Source: Streptomyces sp. L2
GTDB lineage: Bacteria; Actinomycetota; Actinomycetes; Streptomycetales; Streptomycetaceae
NCBI RefSeq assembly: GCF_004124325.1
Contig: NZ_QBDT01000001.1
Span: forward strand, 6,014,001 to 6,078,000
Direction of reading: 5' to 3'
Length of the DNA: 64,000 nt
Shown here: positions 44,669 through 53,755 of the stretch, piece by piece
How the letters are laid out: each line of letters begins with the position of its first letter
Position numbering within the stretch: position 1 is the stretch's first letter
Notes under the pieces: generated by a model
Seen by the model: the letters and a program-made list of their open reading frames with translations, nothing else
Databases searched by the model: none
What the model was told of the DNA's origin: nothing
Translations under genes and position numbers: made by a program

Positions 44669-45646
44669 CTAGGACGTGACCGGGATGTTGGTCAGGCCCT
44701 TGCCTGCTGTCACGGTGTTGGAGTCGTAGACCGTTGTCGTGCAGGTCGGCTTGTAGTTGGCGGCGTTGATGGCCAGTTGGGTGTCTCCCGTGGCGCCCGT
44801 CAGGTCTGAGCTGTTGTTCCGGAACACCGTGCCGCAGCCCCAGCCGGAGCGTTGGGTGTGGGTCTGGTAGCCGTCGTTCGTGGTGTTCGCGCCGGTGTTG
44901 TCCTGGACGAGGACGTCGTTGCCCTTCACGTCGACCCAGGAGTCGTCGTAGTTCGCGTCGGTCAGCCCGCTGCCGTCGAAGACGTTGCCGATGATCTGCG
45001 CGCCGGTGGTTCCCTCCTTGATGTCGACGTTCTCGCCGCCGACGTCCGGCCCGATGGTGTTGTCGAGGATCCGCACGTTGTCGCTGCGGTCCGAGAGCGT
45101 GTTGGCCGTGCCCACGTAGACGCCCTCGCCCATGCCCCTGCCGTCGTTCCCGGTGTCGTAGATCGTCGAGTTCTCGATCACGCCGTCCGTGCTGGACTTG
45201 CGGAAGTGCACCCCCTCCATGTCCAGGCCGTGCACCGTCACGCCGTCGATCACGACCCCCGTGGCCGTGTCGATCACGATCCCCTTCTGGCCGCCGGTCA
45301 CGGTCAGGCCGCTGACCGTCCAGTAGGAGGCGCCGTCGAGATGCAGGCCGTAGCCGCCGCCCGCGGTGAGTACGGCCCTGGGGGAGCCGGTGAGCGTGAT
45401 GCGGGCGCCTGACGTGGCCGGCGTCGTCGCCTTGAAGTTGCCGGTGTAAGTCCCGTCGGCGAGGTGGATCGTGTCCCCGGGCCGCGCGTCGCCGAGCGCG
45501 GTCTTGAGCTGCGCGGCCGTGGAGACCTCGATGGTCGCGGAGGGGGACCTGGTGGGGGAGGCGGAGGCCGGGGCGGTGCTGGCCAGGAGGAGGAGGCCAC
45601 CGGTGGCGGTGGCGAGCAGGGAGGTGAGCAGCGGGCGCTGACGCAT
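44669..45646 (-). CDS. Secreted right-handed beta-helix protein (polysaccharide lyase-like)
   Basis: A 325-residue exported protein. The signal peptide RPLLTSLLATATGGLLLLAS precedes an APASA cleavage region. The mature part is a parallel beta-helix: the entry segment TAAQLKTALGDARPGDTIHL and DGTYTGNF is shared with pectate-lyase-like families, followed by repeated short strands (GIVIDTATGVVIDGVTVHGL, VIENSTIYDTGNDGRGMGEG). Polysaccharide cleavage is plausible, but the catalytic residues cannot be identified by eye. Two palindromes upstream (45708-45717, 45739-45748) may be its operators. Confidence 0.8.
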   Translation of the reverse strand: MRQRPLLTSLLATATGGLLLLASTAPASASPTRSPSATIEVSTAAQLKTALGDARPGDTIHLADGTYTGNFKATTPATSGARITLTGSPRAVLTAGGGYGLHLDGASYWTVSGLTVTGGQKGIVIDTATGVVIDGVTVHGLDMEGVHFRKSSTDGVIENSTIYDTGNDGRGMGEGVYVGTANTLSDRSDNVRILDNTIGPDVGGENVDIKEGTTGAQIIGNVFDGSGLTDANYDDSWVDVKGNDVLVQDNTGANTTNDGYQTHTQRSGWGCGTVFRNNSSDLTGATGDTQLAINAANYKPTCTTTVYDSNTVTAGKGLTNIPVTS

Positions 45647-45707
45647 GGGGGGTGCCTTCCTGTCGTGTTCCTTCGTGACTCCGTCAGGACTTCGCGCGGA
45701 TGCAAGC

Positions 45708-45748
45708 GTTCATGAACCTGTATCTCGATCGTGTATGTGAACGCGTTC
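45708..45748. promoter_or_regulatory. Paired palindromes upstream of the beta-helix gene
   Basis: GTTCATGAAC (45708-45717) and GAACGCGTTC (45739-45748) are perfect 10-bp palindromes with centres 31 bases apart, about three helical turns. The second, within TGTGAACGCGTTCCTGG, resembles operators of LacI-family sugar repressors. They lie 62-102 bases upstream of the beta-helix gene. No regulator gene is adjacent. Confidence 0.45.
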
Positions 45749-45880
45749 CTGGTGAAGGTACGGACCAGGTGACGAGGCGTCAAGGTGTGCCGCGCGAGAT
45801 GCCTGATCAGAGGCCCGGCCCGGGAATGCCCACGCTCCAGGGGGCGTTGTCGAGTACGGACAAGAGGAGGAGCGGTCACT

Positions 45881-46819
45881 GTGCTTGATCCGCAGGGTTT
45901 GTACACGTGGGAGCCGAAGGGGCTGGCCGTCGTCGACATGGCGCTCGCCCAGGAGTCGGCCGGCCTTGTCATGCTCTACCACTTCGACGGATACATCGAC
46001 GCGGGGGAGACCGGCGACCAGATCGTCGAGCGGCTCCTCGACGCGCATCCCCACCAGCTCGTGGCCCGCTTCGACCACGACCGGCTCGTGGACTACCGGG
46101 CCCGCCGGCCCCTGCTGACGTTCAAGCGGGACCGCTGGACCGAGTACGAGGTGCCGGCCATCGAGGTCCGCATCGTCCAGGACACCACCGGCGCGCCCTT
46201 CCTGCTGCTGTCCGGTCCCGAGCCGGACGTGGAGTGGGAGCGCTTCGCGGCCGCCGTGGGGCAGATCGTCGAGCGGCTCGGCGTCCGCCTGTCCGTGAAC
46301 TTCCACGGCATCCCCATGGGGGTCCCGCACACCCGCCCCGTCGGCCTCACCCCGCACGGCAACCGGACCGACCTCGTTCCCGGTCACCGCAGCCCGTTCG
46401 ACGAGGCGCAGGTGCCCGGCAGCGCCGAGTCGCTGCTGGAGTACCGCCTGCTGGAGGCGGGGCACGACGTGCTCGGTGTCGCCGCACACGTTCCGCACTA
46501 CATCGCGCGTTCGCCGTACCCCGACGCGGCGCTCACCGTCCTGGAGGCCGTCACCGGCGCCACCGGCCTGGTCCTCCCCGGCGTCGCGCACGCGCTGCGC
46601 ACGGACGCACACCGCACGCAGACGGAGATCGACCGGCAGATCCGGGAGGGCGACGAGGAGCTCACCGCACTCGTCCAGGGCCTGGAGCACCAGTACGACG
46701 CGGCGGCGGGCGCCGAGAGCCGTGGCAACATGCTCGCCGAGCCGGTCGACATCCCCTCCGCGGACGAGATCGGCCGCGAGTTCGAACGCTTCCTGGCGGA
46801 GCGGGAGGGCGAGGGCTGA
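45881..46819 (+). CDS. PAC2 family protein
   Basis: A 312-residue protein of the PAC2 (proteasome-assembly chaperone 2) family, beginning [20 protein letters not shown] with [20 protein letters not shown] soon after, and with [15 protein letters not shown] in the middle. In actinobacteria such proteins are conserved, but the partner is not defined. GTG 45881 follows AGAGGAGGAG. coaE begins 58 bases after its stop. Confidence 0.83.
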   Translation: MLDPQGLYTWEPKGLAVVDMALAQESAGLVMLYHFDGYIDAGETGDQIVERLLDAHPHQLVARFDHDRLVDYRARRPLLTFKRDRWTEYEVPAIEVRIVQDTTGAPFLLLSGPEPDVEWERFAAAVGQIVERLGVRLSVNFHGIPMGVPHTRPVGLTPHGNRTDLVPGHRSPFDEAQVPGSAESLLEYRLLEAGHDVLGVAAHVPHYIARSPYPDAALTVLEAVTGATGLVLPGVAHALRTDAHRTQTEIDRQIREGDEELTALVQGLEHQYDAAAGAESRGNMLAEPVDIPSADEIGREFERFLAEREGEG

Positions 46820-46877
46820 TCAGCGCCGCCGGAAGGCGCCCCACTCGGCAGCCGGCGAAGCACCTATGCTTCGGCTC

Positions 46878-47483
46878 ATGCTGAAAGTGGGCCTGACCGG
46901 CGGAATCGGCGCCGGCAAGAGCGAGGTGTCCCGGCTGCTGGTGGAGCACGGCGCCGTACTGATCGACGCGGACCGCATCGCGCGTGAGGTCGTCGCTCCC
47001 GGCACGCCCGGCCTCGCGGCCGTCGTCGAGGCCTTCGGCACGGACGTCCTGACCGCCGACGGCAGCCTGGACCGGCCGCGGCTCGGCTCGATCGTCTTCG
47101 CCGACCCCGGGAGACTGGCCGTCCTCAACTCGATCGTGCACCCCCTCGTGGGCGCCCGCTCCGGCGAACTGGAGAGCGCCGCCGCCGAGGACGCCGTGGT
47201 CGTGCACGACGTCCCGCTGCTCACGGAGAACGGGCTGGCGCCGCTGTACGACGTCGTGGTCGTCGTCGACGCGAGCCCCGAGACCCAGCTGGACCGGCTG
47301 GTACGGCTGCGCGGGATGACCGAGGACGACGCACGCGCGCGTATGGCCGCGCAGGCGACCCGTGAACAGCGCCTGCGGATCGCGGACATCGTGATCGACA
47401 ACGACGTACCGCTGGACGCCCTGCACAAGCGCGTCGGCGAGGTCTGGGACGACCTCACGCGCCGGGCACGCGAGTCCCGGTGA
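46878..47483 (+). CDS. coaE: Dephospho-CoA kinase
   Basis: A 201-residue kinase that phosphorylates dephospho-CoA in the last step of coenzyme A synthesis. The P-loop [17 protein letters not shown] is at residues 5-21 (Lys14), followed by [18 protein letters not shown] and [16 protein letters not shown] 46878 is preferred over ATG 46866 because the protein then begins directly at the first strand. TATGCT at 46865-46870 lies seven bases upstream and there is no ribosome site, so the mRNA may be leaderless. Confidence 0.93.
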   Translation: MLKVGLTGGIGAGKSEVSRLLVEHGAVLIDADRIAREVVAPGTPGLAAVVEAFGTDVLTADGSLDRPRLGSIVFADPGRLAVLNSIVHPLVGARSGELESAAAEDAVVVHDVPLLTENGLAPLYDVVVVVDASPETQLDRLVRLRGMTEDDARARMAAQATREQRLRIADIVIDNDVPLDALHKRVGEVWDDLTRRARESR

Positions 47484-47562
47484 CCCGCGCCCGGAGGTCC
47501 GGCACGGAATAGCGGCCCGGTGGTACGGCGTTGAACCACTTCAGAGAGGGAAGGACTTCGCC

Positions 47563-47943
47563 GTGCCCGAGACCAGCGGTTCCAGCGGACAGACCCCGGA
47601 GACGCATGTCATCGACTACCGCGCCGCCGAGCACCTGCTCAGCGCACGGGACCCCCGGGGAGCGGTGAAGCTGCTCGACGGGGTCATCGCCGCGCATCCG
47701 GAGAACACGGCCGCGCGTCTGCTCCGCGCGCGTGCCTTCTTCGCGGCGGCGCAACTGCGACCGGCGGAGCTGGAGTTCACGATCGTCCTGGAGCGCGAGC
47801 CGGACAACGCCTTCGCGCACTTCGCGCTCGCCCGCACCTATGAGCGGCAGGGCCGCCCCGACCAGGCCAAACGGCACTTCCGGCTGGCCGCGGCGCTGGA
47901 CCCGAACCCCGAGTACCTGAAGGCGGCCCGGTTCGACTCCTGA
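47563..47943 (+). CDS. Tetratricopeptide repeat protein
   Basis: A 126-residue protein made of about three TPR units (VIDYRAAEHLLSARDPRGAV; AARLLRARAFFAAAQLRPAE; AFAHFALARTYERQGRPDQA). Probably a small cytoplasmic protein-protein adaptor. GTG 47563 follows GAGAGGGAAGGA. It follows coaE by 79 bases on the same strand, an association I recall as conserved in Streptomyces. Confidence 0.85.
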   Translation: MPETSGSSGQTPETHVIDYRAAEHLLSARDPRGAVKLLDGVIAAHPENTAARLLRARAFFAAAQLRPAELEFTIVLEREPDNAFAHFALARTYERQGRPDQAKRHFRLAAALDPNPEYLKAARFDS

Positions 47944-48029
47944 CGTCCCCGGACCGTCCTCGCCCTTCCCCCCTGCCCCGCAGGTCGACTACGGGTGAGC
48001 GCGTGGGCCCTGTGGGCGGGCGAGAGGTG

Positions 48030-48362
48030 TCACGGATGCCCGTGGCGCGGTGGCCGGCCGAACGGCCGCCTGTTCCGGTACGGCCGTCTCGGCCCGTATC
48101 GCAGGTCGCCGTCCACCGGCCGGTACGGCGGGATGTCCGGGCCGGGCTGGTAGTGCGGGCCCTGCCGGCGGTGCCGGACGATCAAGGCCAGGTCGATGGT
48201 GGCCACGAGCCACAGCGCCCCGCAGGCGGCCGCCCAGCCGGTGCGCCCGGCGAACGCGAACGCCGCCGTACCGAAGATCGCCCAGGCGACCCCCCACAGG
48301 CTCAGCCAGAACCGCGCCCGCAGTGCGCTGCGCGCGGTCGCCGGTTCACTGCCTGTACGCAT
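48030..48362 (-). CDS. DUF6343 family membrane protein
   Basis: A 110-residue protein starting MRTGSEPATARSALRARFWL, the DUF6343 hallmark, with two hydrophobic helices (LSLWGVAWAIFGTAAFAFAG and AAACGALWLVATIDLALIV) followed by a basic, Pro-rich cytoplasmic tail (GPHYQPGPDIPPYRP). ATG 48362 is chosen because GGGAG lies 11 bases upstream; ATG 48371 is an alternative. Function unknown. Confidence 0.75.
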   Translation of the reverse strand: MRTGSEPATARSALRARFWLSLWGVAWAIFGTAAFAFAGRTGWAAACGALWLVATIDLALIVRHRRQGPHYQPGPDIPPYRPVDGDLRYGPRRPYRNRRPFGRPPRHGHP

Positions 48363-48549
48363 CCGGATCATCACTCCCACTTGCAACGTACTCTTCGACG
48401 GGGACGTTCACCAACGACGGCCAGGCGCCCGAAGGGGCTCCCGAGAGGGCCCGGCAGATGCCGAACGACCTGGGAGACGCCGAGGGGGCCGGATCGACGC
48501 CGCGCGGACGTCCCCGCCAGGGAAACCGCGCACCTAGGGGGACCGCGCT

Positions 48550-49461
48550 GTGCTGCCGGACGCCGACGACCTGCCCGAACTGCTTCTCGATCTCAGTGTG
48601 CCGCACGAGGACATCAACGAACTCGTCGGGCTGCGGCGCACCCTCGCCGGGGACCCGGGCGCACTGAGACTCCTCCACGCGTGCGTGACGGAGCTGCTGG
48701 AAGAACCGGCGGAGACGGGCCGCACGCCCGATCTCGGCGACCTGTTCGCGGCGTCGCCCGCCGCACTGGGCGGTTCCTTCGCCGTCTTCGTCTTCGTCGC
48801 CGCCCTCCCGCACACCCTCGCTCTCCACCGGCGACGTGGCATCCCGGCCGAGGTCTCCCGCCGCACCCTGGCGGACCTGGGCCGGAACCTGACGGTGTAC
48901 CGCCGACGGCACGGAGTGATCGGGCTGCACCACAAACGCTGGCTCGTCCGGCACTTCCGCGGCGAGCTGTTCCAGCTGGGCCGGCTGCAGTTCGAGCGGG
49001 CGCGGCTCGGACAGCGCGGCTCCACGGCGATCGCGGCGGCCGGCCTGGACGCGGCCCCGGGCATGCCCTGCCTGAACCTCCACATCCCCGACTTCCTCGG
49101 TCCCCTGACCCCGTCGGCCTGCGACCGTTCGCTGGACCTGGCCCGGGACTTCTTCGGCCGGCACTTCCCCGAGGAACGCGTCGAGACCGCCCTGTGCCAT
49201 TCCTGGCTGCTGGACCCGCAGTTGAAGCGCTACCTGCCGGCCGAGTCCAACATCGTCCGCTTCCAGGAACGGTTCCGGCCCGCACGGGAGGACAACGAAC
49301 GCGCCGACACCGAGCCCGTCCGGTTCGTCTTCGGGGATCCGGACCTGCCGGTGGCGGAGTTGCCGCGGCGCACCTCGGTGGAGCGGGCGGTCGGGGACCA
49401 TCTGCGGGCGGGCGGCCACTGGCACATCGGACACGGATGGTTCCCGCTGGAGCTCGAATGA
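48550..49461 (+). CDS. Acyltransferase-domain protein (DUF5596-like)
   Basis: A 303-residue protein I relate to the acyltransferase-domain (GNAT-like N- and C-terminal, DUF5596) proteins. Visible segments include AALPHTLALHRRRGIPAEVS, LNLHIPDFLGPLTP and CHSWLLDPQLKRYLP, then SNIVRFQERF. The repeated LH and HSW motifs suit an acyl-CoA-type transferase, but no substrate can be given. GTG 48550 has GGGGGACC upstream. A methyltransferase follows on the same strand. Confidence 0.7.
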   Translation: MLPDADDLPELLLDLSVPHEDINELVGLRRTLAGDPGALRLLHACVTELLEEPAETGRTPDLGDLFAASPAALGGSFAVFVFVAALPHTLALHRRRGIPAEVSRRTLADLGRNLTVYRRRHGVIGLHHKRWLVRHFRGELFQLGRLQFERARLGQRGSTAIAAAGLDAAPGMPCLNLHIPDFLGPLTPSACDRSLDLARDFFGRHFPEERVETALCHSWLLDPQLKRYLPAESNIVRFQERFRPAREDNERADTEPVRFVFGDPDLPVAELPRRTSVERAVGDHLRAGGHWHIGHGWFPLELE

Positions 49462-49566
49462 CTCGAACGAGTGAACTGGCGGTGGGCGGGAACGGGCGGG
49501 CGGCGCCGGGCCGTTGTTCGGTCGACGGGACTAAAAGGCGGGAGCACGAGAGGGGGAGGACAAGCG

Positions 49567-50250
49567 ATGCGTGAGGGATACGAGGGCACGGGACCCGGCG
49601 TGATCACCCCGGACGGCTGCGCGGTGGAGCTGTACGAACGGCTGCCGGTGGGCGACGAACCGGACATCATCGCCGCGGCGGTACCGGCCGGTGCGCACAT
49701 CCTGGAACTGGGCAGCGGAGTGGGACGGGTGACCCATCCGCTGCTGGAGCGGGGGTTCACGGTCACCGCCGTGGACGAGTCGGCCGAGATGCTCGCCCGT
49801 GTCCGTGGCGCGCGCACCGTGTGCGGCCCGATCGAGGAACTGGACCTGGCCGAGAGGTTCGACGTGGTGATGCTCGCGTCGTTCCTCGTCCACGCCGGCG
49901 ACATCGACGTGCGCCGGGGGCTGTTGCGCACCTGCGCCCGCCATGTGGCCAAGGGCGGCTATGTCCTCATCCAGCGGGAGGGCGAGGACTACCACACGGA
50001 CCTGCCGAGAGTGCGCGTCGACCCGAGAGGCTTCACCGTGCGGATCGTCTCGGCGGAGCCGGTCGGCGACGGTGTGAACTCGGTCCGCGCCGAGTACGAG
50101 TTCCCGGACGCGGCCTGGACGCAGACGTTCCTGTCGAGACCCCTGTCCAAGGACGACTTCGAAGCAGCCCTGGCGGAAGCGGGACTGGAGGTGGACACGG
50201 ATCTGACACCGGACGGGGTGTGGGTGAGGGCGGTGCCCCGAAATTCCTGA
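49567..50250 (+). CDS. Class I SAM-dependent methyltransferase
   Basis: A 227-residue methyltransferase. Motif I is ILELGSGVGRVTHPLLERGF, motif II VTAVDESAEMLARV, and the later strand FDVVMLASFLVHAGD; the post-motif LLRTCARHVAKGGYVLIQRE ends the core. The C-terminal part (FPDAAWTQTFLSRPLSKDDF) closes the active site in small-molecule enzymes. ATG 49567 is set by GGGGGAGGA. The substrate is unknown. Confidence 0.83.
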   Translation: MREGYEGTGPGVITPDGCAVELYERLPVGDEPDIIAAAVPAGAHILELGSGVGRVTHPLLERGFTVTAVDESAEMLARVRGARTVCGPIEELDLAERFDVVMLASFLVHAGDIDVRRGLLRTCARHVAKGGYVLIQREGEDYHTDLPRVRVDPRGFTVRIVSAEPVGDGVNSVRAEYEFPDAAWTQTFLSRPLSKDDFEAALAEAGLEVDTDLTPDGVWVRAVPRNS

Positions 50251-50357
50251 GACGGGGGGACCGTTCACCGATGAGTTCCCGGGCGTGGCCGGGTCCATCT
50301 CTGTGACAGCGAGCGAGAGCACCTCGCACACGTCACACAGCAGACCAGGAGCCTTCC

Positions 50358-50876
50358 ATGTCCGAGACCACCGTCCCCGTAGTCCCCACCGCGCCGTCCG
50401 CCGCGAACGCTCCCTCCAGCCGGTCGGACCACGCCACCCGCTCTGCTGCCTCCGGGGCAGGGAGGCGTCGTGCAGGACGGGTCGCGCTCCGCTCCGTACA
50501 GGTGCTGCTCGCGCTGTTCTTCGGTCTGGCGAGCGCGCTGCCCAAGCTGATCGCACACCCCTCGGCCGTCGAGTCCTTCGACCGGATGGGCTGGGGCAGC
50601 GCGGGCATGTACACCATCGGCCTGCTCGAACTGGCCGGTGCGGTCGCCCTGTTGGTGCCGGTCCTGCAGTCGGTGGCGGCGACGGCGCTGAGCGCGCTGA
50701 TGGTGGGCGCGTTCATCGTCCAGCTCACCGTCTTCGACGGGCAGAACGCGGCCACGCCGCTGGTCCTGATCGTTCCGCTCGCGCTGATCGCCTGGGCCCG
50801 GCGCGGTCACAACGCGGCCCTGCCGGCCCTCCTGCGCCGGACGGCAGGCCGGGCGCGACCGGCGCGATCCGCGTGA
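50358..50876 (+). CDS. DoxX family membrane protein
   Basis: A 172-residue protein with a 45-residue disordered N-terminus and four hydrophobic helices; RSVQVLLALFFGLASALPKL and GMYTIGLLELAGAVALLVP are typical of DoxX-like proteins. These membrane proteins take part in redox or thiol homeostasis in some organisms; the role here is not shown. A 15-bp segment that contains its stop codon is repeated 18 bases later. Confidence 0.82.
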   Translation: MSETTVPVVPTAPSAANAPSSRSDHATRSAASGAGRRRAGRVALRSVQVLLALFFGLASALPKLIAHPSAVESFDRMGWGSAGMYTIGLLELAGAVALLVPVLQSVAATALSALMVGAFIVQLTVFDGQNAATPLVLIVPLALIAWARRGHNAALPALLRRTAGRARPARSA

Positions 50877-51130
50877 CCTGTGCGATCCGCGTGACCGCAC
50901 GGGAGACCGCCGGGCAGGGGCCGGCCGGGCCCCCGCGCCCGGCCGGCATCGCCCGGCGGTCTGCCGGGCAGGGGCCGGGCGGGACGCGAGTTCGTACCAG
51001 GCATTCGTAGCGGCAGGCGTCGTAGCGGCAGGCGTCGTTAGGCCGGGCCCAGGCCCTCCCCGGGGGCTACGGGCCCGTTCCTACAGGCACGTGCCGTCGG
51101 ACGGAGGTTCGGCCGGCCCTCCCCCAGGGA
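50864..51130. repeat. Duplication-rich gap between DoxX and S4 genes
   Basis: GCGATCCGCGTGACC, containing the doxX stop, occurs at 50864 and 50882. GTAGCGGCAGGCGTC occurs twice in tandem at 51007 and 51022. A GGCCCTCCCC-to-CTAC segment at 51052-51082 is repeated at 51115-51146, where it includes the stop of the S4 gene. No gene is seen here. Confidence 0.65.
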
Positions 51131-51784
51131 CTACCGGCCGGTTCGGCCGCCGCCCTGTCTCCTGGGCCGGCCGGCGCCCCGGGATTCGATGGGGCCGCCG
51201 GGCTCGCCGGGGCCACCCGGTCCGGCGGGCCCTCCGAGCCCACGGAGGCGTTCCATCTCGCGGCGGTCCCGCTTGGTGGGGCGGCCGGTGCCACGGTCGC
51301 GCAGGCCGGCGGGGGCAACGGCCTCGCGCGGCGGGGGAGGAGGGGAGTTGTCGACGTAGCACTGGACGGCGACCGGGGCACCGACCCGCTTGCGGATGAG
51401 GCGCTTGACGATCACGATCCGTTCCCGGCCCTCGTTCCGGAGCCGCACCTCGTCGCCGACGCGGACCGAGTAGGCGGGCTTCACGCGCTCGCCGTTCACG
51501 TGGACGTGTCCACCGCGGCAGGCTGCGGCGCCCAGGGAGCGGGTCTTGATCAGACGTACGGCCCAGATCCAGCTGTCGATCCGCACGGTCTCGCCCTGGG
51601 CCGGACCGGCGGCCTCGGCGGCGGCCACCGCGGCGGCGACCTTGGGGTCGACCGTGGGGTGGACACCTTGCTCGCCGCCGGTGCCCTCGGCGCTGCCACC
51701 ACCGGCCGCAGCCTGGCCGGCACCCCGGTCCGCCGGTCCGCCGGTCCCGGGGTTCACGTTCCCACCCGCATCCTCCGTAGCCAT
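51131..51784 (-). CDS. S4-domain RNA-binding protein (Hsp15-like)
   Basis: A 217-residue protein whose central part (about 70-150) is an Hsp15-type S4 domain: RIDSWIWAVRLIKTRSLGAA, then GGHVHVNGERVKPAYSVRVG. The N-terminal 65 residues are Gly/Ala-rich and the C-terminal 60 are Gly/Pro/Arg-rich, both probably disordered. Hsp15 binds stalled 50S subunits. ATG 51784 is in the divergent promoter region shared with the uracil-DNA glycosylase gene. Confidence 0.85.
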   Translation of the reverse strand: MATEDAGGNVNPGTGGPADRGAGQAAAGGGSAEGTGGEQGVHPTVDPKVAAAVAAAEAAGPAQGETVRIDSWIWAVRLIKTRSLGAAACRGGHVHVNGERVKPAYSVRVGDEVRLRNEGRERIVIVKRLIRKRVGAPVAVQCYVDNSPPPPPREAVAPAGLRDRGTGRPTKRDRREMERLRGLGGPAGPGGPGEPGGPIESRGAGRPRRQGGGRTGR

Positions 51785-51848
51785 GGCCCCGACCCTAACG
51801 CGCCGGGCCGGACCAGTGGGCCGGGCCGGCCGGGCATACGGTGGGCCT

Positions 51849-52547
51849 ATGCACGACGACAGCGCTGGCCTGGCGCGGCTCGACCGGCGGGTCGCGGACT
51901 GCAGGGCCTGTCCGCGGCTCGTCGCCTGGCGGGAGGAGGTCGCCCGGACCAAGCGGGCCGCGTTCACCGACTGGACCTACTGGGGGCGGCCGGTGCCGGG
52001 ATTCGGGGCGGCCGATGCCCGGCTGGTGATCATCGGGCTCGCCCCCGCGGCGCACGGCGGGAACCGCACCGGCCGCATGTTCACCGGTGACCGTTCGGGA
52101 GACGTGCTCTACCAGGCGCTGTACGACGTGGGCCTCGCCTCACAGCCCACCTCCGTCAGTGCCGACGACGGCCTGGAGCTGCACGGCGTCCGGGTCACCG
52201 CACCGGTGCACTGCGCGCCGCCCGCCAACAAGCCGACACCAGGGGAGCGCGACACCTGCCGCCCCTGGCTGGTCCAGGAACTCAAGCTGCTGCGCCCGAC
52301 CCTCAAGGCAGCTGTCGTGCTCGGAGCCTTCGGCTGGCAGGCGGCGCTGCCCGCGTTCGCCGAGGCAGGCTGGACGGTGCCCAGGCCCCGGCCCGCGTTC
52401 GGGCACGGCACCCGGGTCGCCCTCGATGGCCTGGACCTCTTCGGCTGCTTCCACGTCAGCCAGCGCAACACCTTCACCGGCCGCCTGACCACCGAGATGC
52501 TGCGCGAGGTGCTGCGCACGGCAGCGGACGCGGCCGGCCTGCCGTAA
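51849..52547 (+). CDS. Uracil-DNA glycosylase, family 5 (UdgB-like)
   Basis: A 232-residue glycosylase that removes uracil and deaminated bases. Cysteines in CRACPR near the N-terminus fit an iron-sulfur cluster. The family-5 active-site motif is GLAPAAHGGNRTGRMFTGD (about 59-77), lacking the usual catalytic Asp, and the C-terminal motif is CFHVSQRNTFTGRLT. ATG 51849 has little ribosome site; TACGGT at 51837-51842 could be a -10 of a leaderless transcript. Confidence 0.87.
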   Translation: MHDDSAGLARLDRRVADCRACPRLVAWREEVARTKRAAFTDWTYWGRPVPGFGAADARLVIIGLAPAAHGGNRTGRMFTGDRSGDVLYQALYDVGLASQPTSVSADDGLELHGVRVTAPVHCAPPANKPTPGERDTCRPWLVQELKLLRPTLKAAVVLGAFGWQAALPAFAEAGWTVPRPRPAFGHGTRVALDGLDLFGCFHVSQRNTFTGRLTTEMLREVLRTAADAAGLP

Positions 52548-52697
52548 CCGGCCGCCGCGCGCCCCGAGCCGCCTCACGAAAACCCCGCCCGCGCCATTCG
52601 GGGGCGAGGTACCGCACCTTGGAATTCGCACCCCCTGGGATGTCACATCCGCGCATCCCCGACTCGTCCTCAATGACAGAAGCGAGAGAAGGGAAAC

Positions 52698-53174
52698 GTG
52701 AGGATGAAATCCGTCATCGTGTGCGCCTCCGTGTCGCACGGCAACACGCGCCGTGTCGCCGACAGCATGGCCCGGGTGCTCGACGCCGAGGTCGTCTCCC
52801 CGGAACAGGCCGACCCGGCCGAACTGGCCGTAGCGGACCTAGTGGGATTCGGCTCGGGTGTCTTCTACGGCAGGCTGCACCCCAGCCTGACCGACCTGGT
52901 CAGGGCGCTGCCTGCCGGCACGGGCCGGGCGTTCGTGTTCGCCACCAGCGGGCTTCCCGAGCTGCCGCCGGCGCCGTTCACCCGTCCCGTGGTCCGGCTC
53001 CTGCGAGCCAAGGGCTTCTCGGTGGACGGCAGTTACACGTGCCGCGCGTTCGACACCTGGGCGCCGTTCAAAATCGTCGGCGGGATCCGCAAGCAACGGC
53101 CGAACCCCGGTGACCTGGCCGCCGCGCGGGCCTTCGCCGAACGGCTGCGGGACGGCCGGGGACCGGAGGCCTGA
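52698..53174 (+). CDS. Flavodoxin-like protein
   Basis: A 158-residue flavodoxin-fold protein. The FMN phosphate loop is ASVSHGNTRRVA (residues about 10-21), and VGFGSGVFYGRLHPSLTDLV and VFATSGLPELPPAPF mark the flavin ring contacts. GTG 52698 follows GAAGGGAA; an ATG six bases later is possible. Likely a small electron carrier or a component of an unknown redox pair. Confidence 0.82.
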   Translation: MRMKSVIVCASVSHGNTRRVADSMARVLDAEVVSPEQADPAELAVADLVGFGSGVFYGRLHPSLTDLVRALPAGTGRAFVFATSGLPELPPAPFTRPVVRLLRAKGFSVDGSYTCRAFDTWAPFKIVGGIRKQRPNPGDLAAARAFAERLRDGRGPEA

Positions 53175-53323
53175 TCGACCGGCGCCGGGGGTGTTTGCGC
53201 GGCGGACGGGACTGGAATGACAACGTCACTGCGCCCGAGCCGAGTTGGGCTAGTGTGGCTGGCTCAGTCCTCGTACCAGGGCCGGGACAGCGCGGTCCGG
53301 GCCGTCACCTCGGGGGAGAAACC

Positions 53324-53755
53324 ATGGATCCCACTCTGCTCACCCTGGCCGGCGAAGCCGGCACGGCGGTGGTCACCCTCGCCGTCACGGAGGCCTGGCA
53401 GCAGGCGCGGGACGGCATCGTCACGGTCTGGCGCAGGTACCGCCCGCAAGCCGCGGACGAGGTCGGTGAGGAGCTGGAGACTTCGCGCCGCGCCCTCCTG
53501 GCCGCCGCGGCCGACGGCGACGACAACGACGCGGCGGCCGCCGGTCAGCGCATCGCCGACGCCTGGCAGCTGCGCCTCGCGGCCCTCCTCGCCGACCACC
53601 CCGGCGCCGCCGACGACCTGCGCACCCTCCTGGCCGCGCTGGACCCGGGCCCCGCCCGGCAGAACGTCCGGGGCGACGTCCGGCTCCAGGCGCGGGCGTC
53701 CGGCAGCGCCCGGATCTACCAGTCCATGGGTGACCAGCACATCACCGAACGATGA
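53324..53755 (+). CDS. Small helical protein with C-terminal matched motif
   Basis: A 143-residue protein. Residues 1-110 are predicted helical, starting with the hydrophobic LLTLAGEAGTAVVTLAVTEA and rich in Ala and acidic residues. The last 19 residues carry ASGSARIYQSMGDQHIT (125-141). The same pattern, ASEEGRVYQARGSQFIT, begins the next protein, whose ATG overlaps this stop (ATGA). A helical domain with a short C-terminal Gln/Gly motif resembles bacterial amyloid-signalling effectors (Bell-type cell-death proteins). That is an inference; no name is certain. ATG 53324 follows GGGGGAGAAA. Confidence 0.75.
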   Translation: MDPTLLTLAGEAGTAVVTLAVTEAWQQARDGIVTVWRRYRPQAADEVGEELETSRRALLAAAADGDDNDAAAAGQRIADAWQLRLAALLADHPGAADDLRTLLAALDPGPARQNVRGDVRLQARASGSARIYQSMGDQHITER

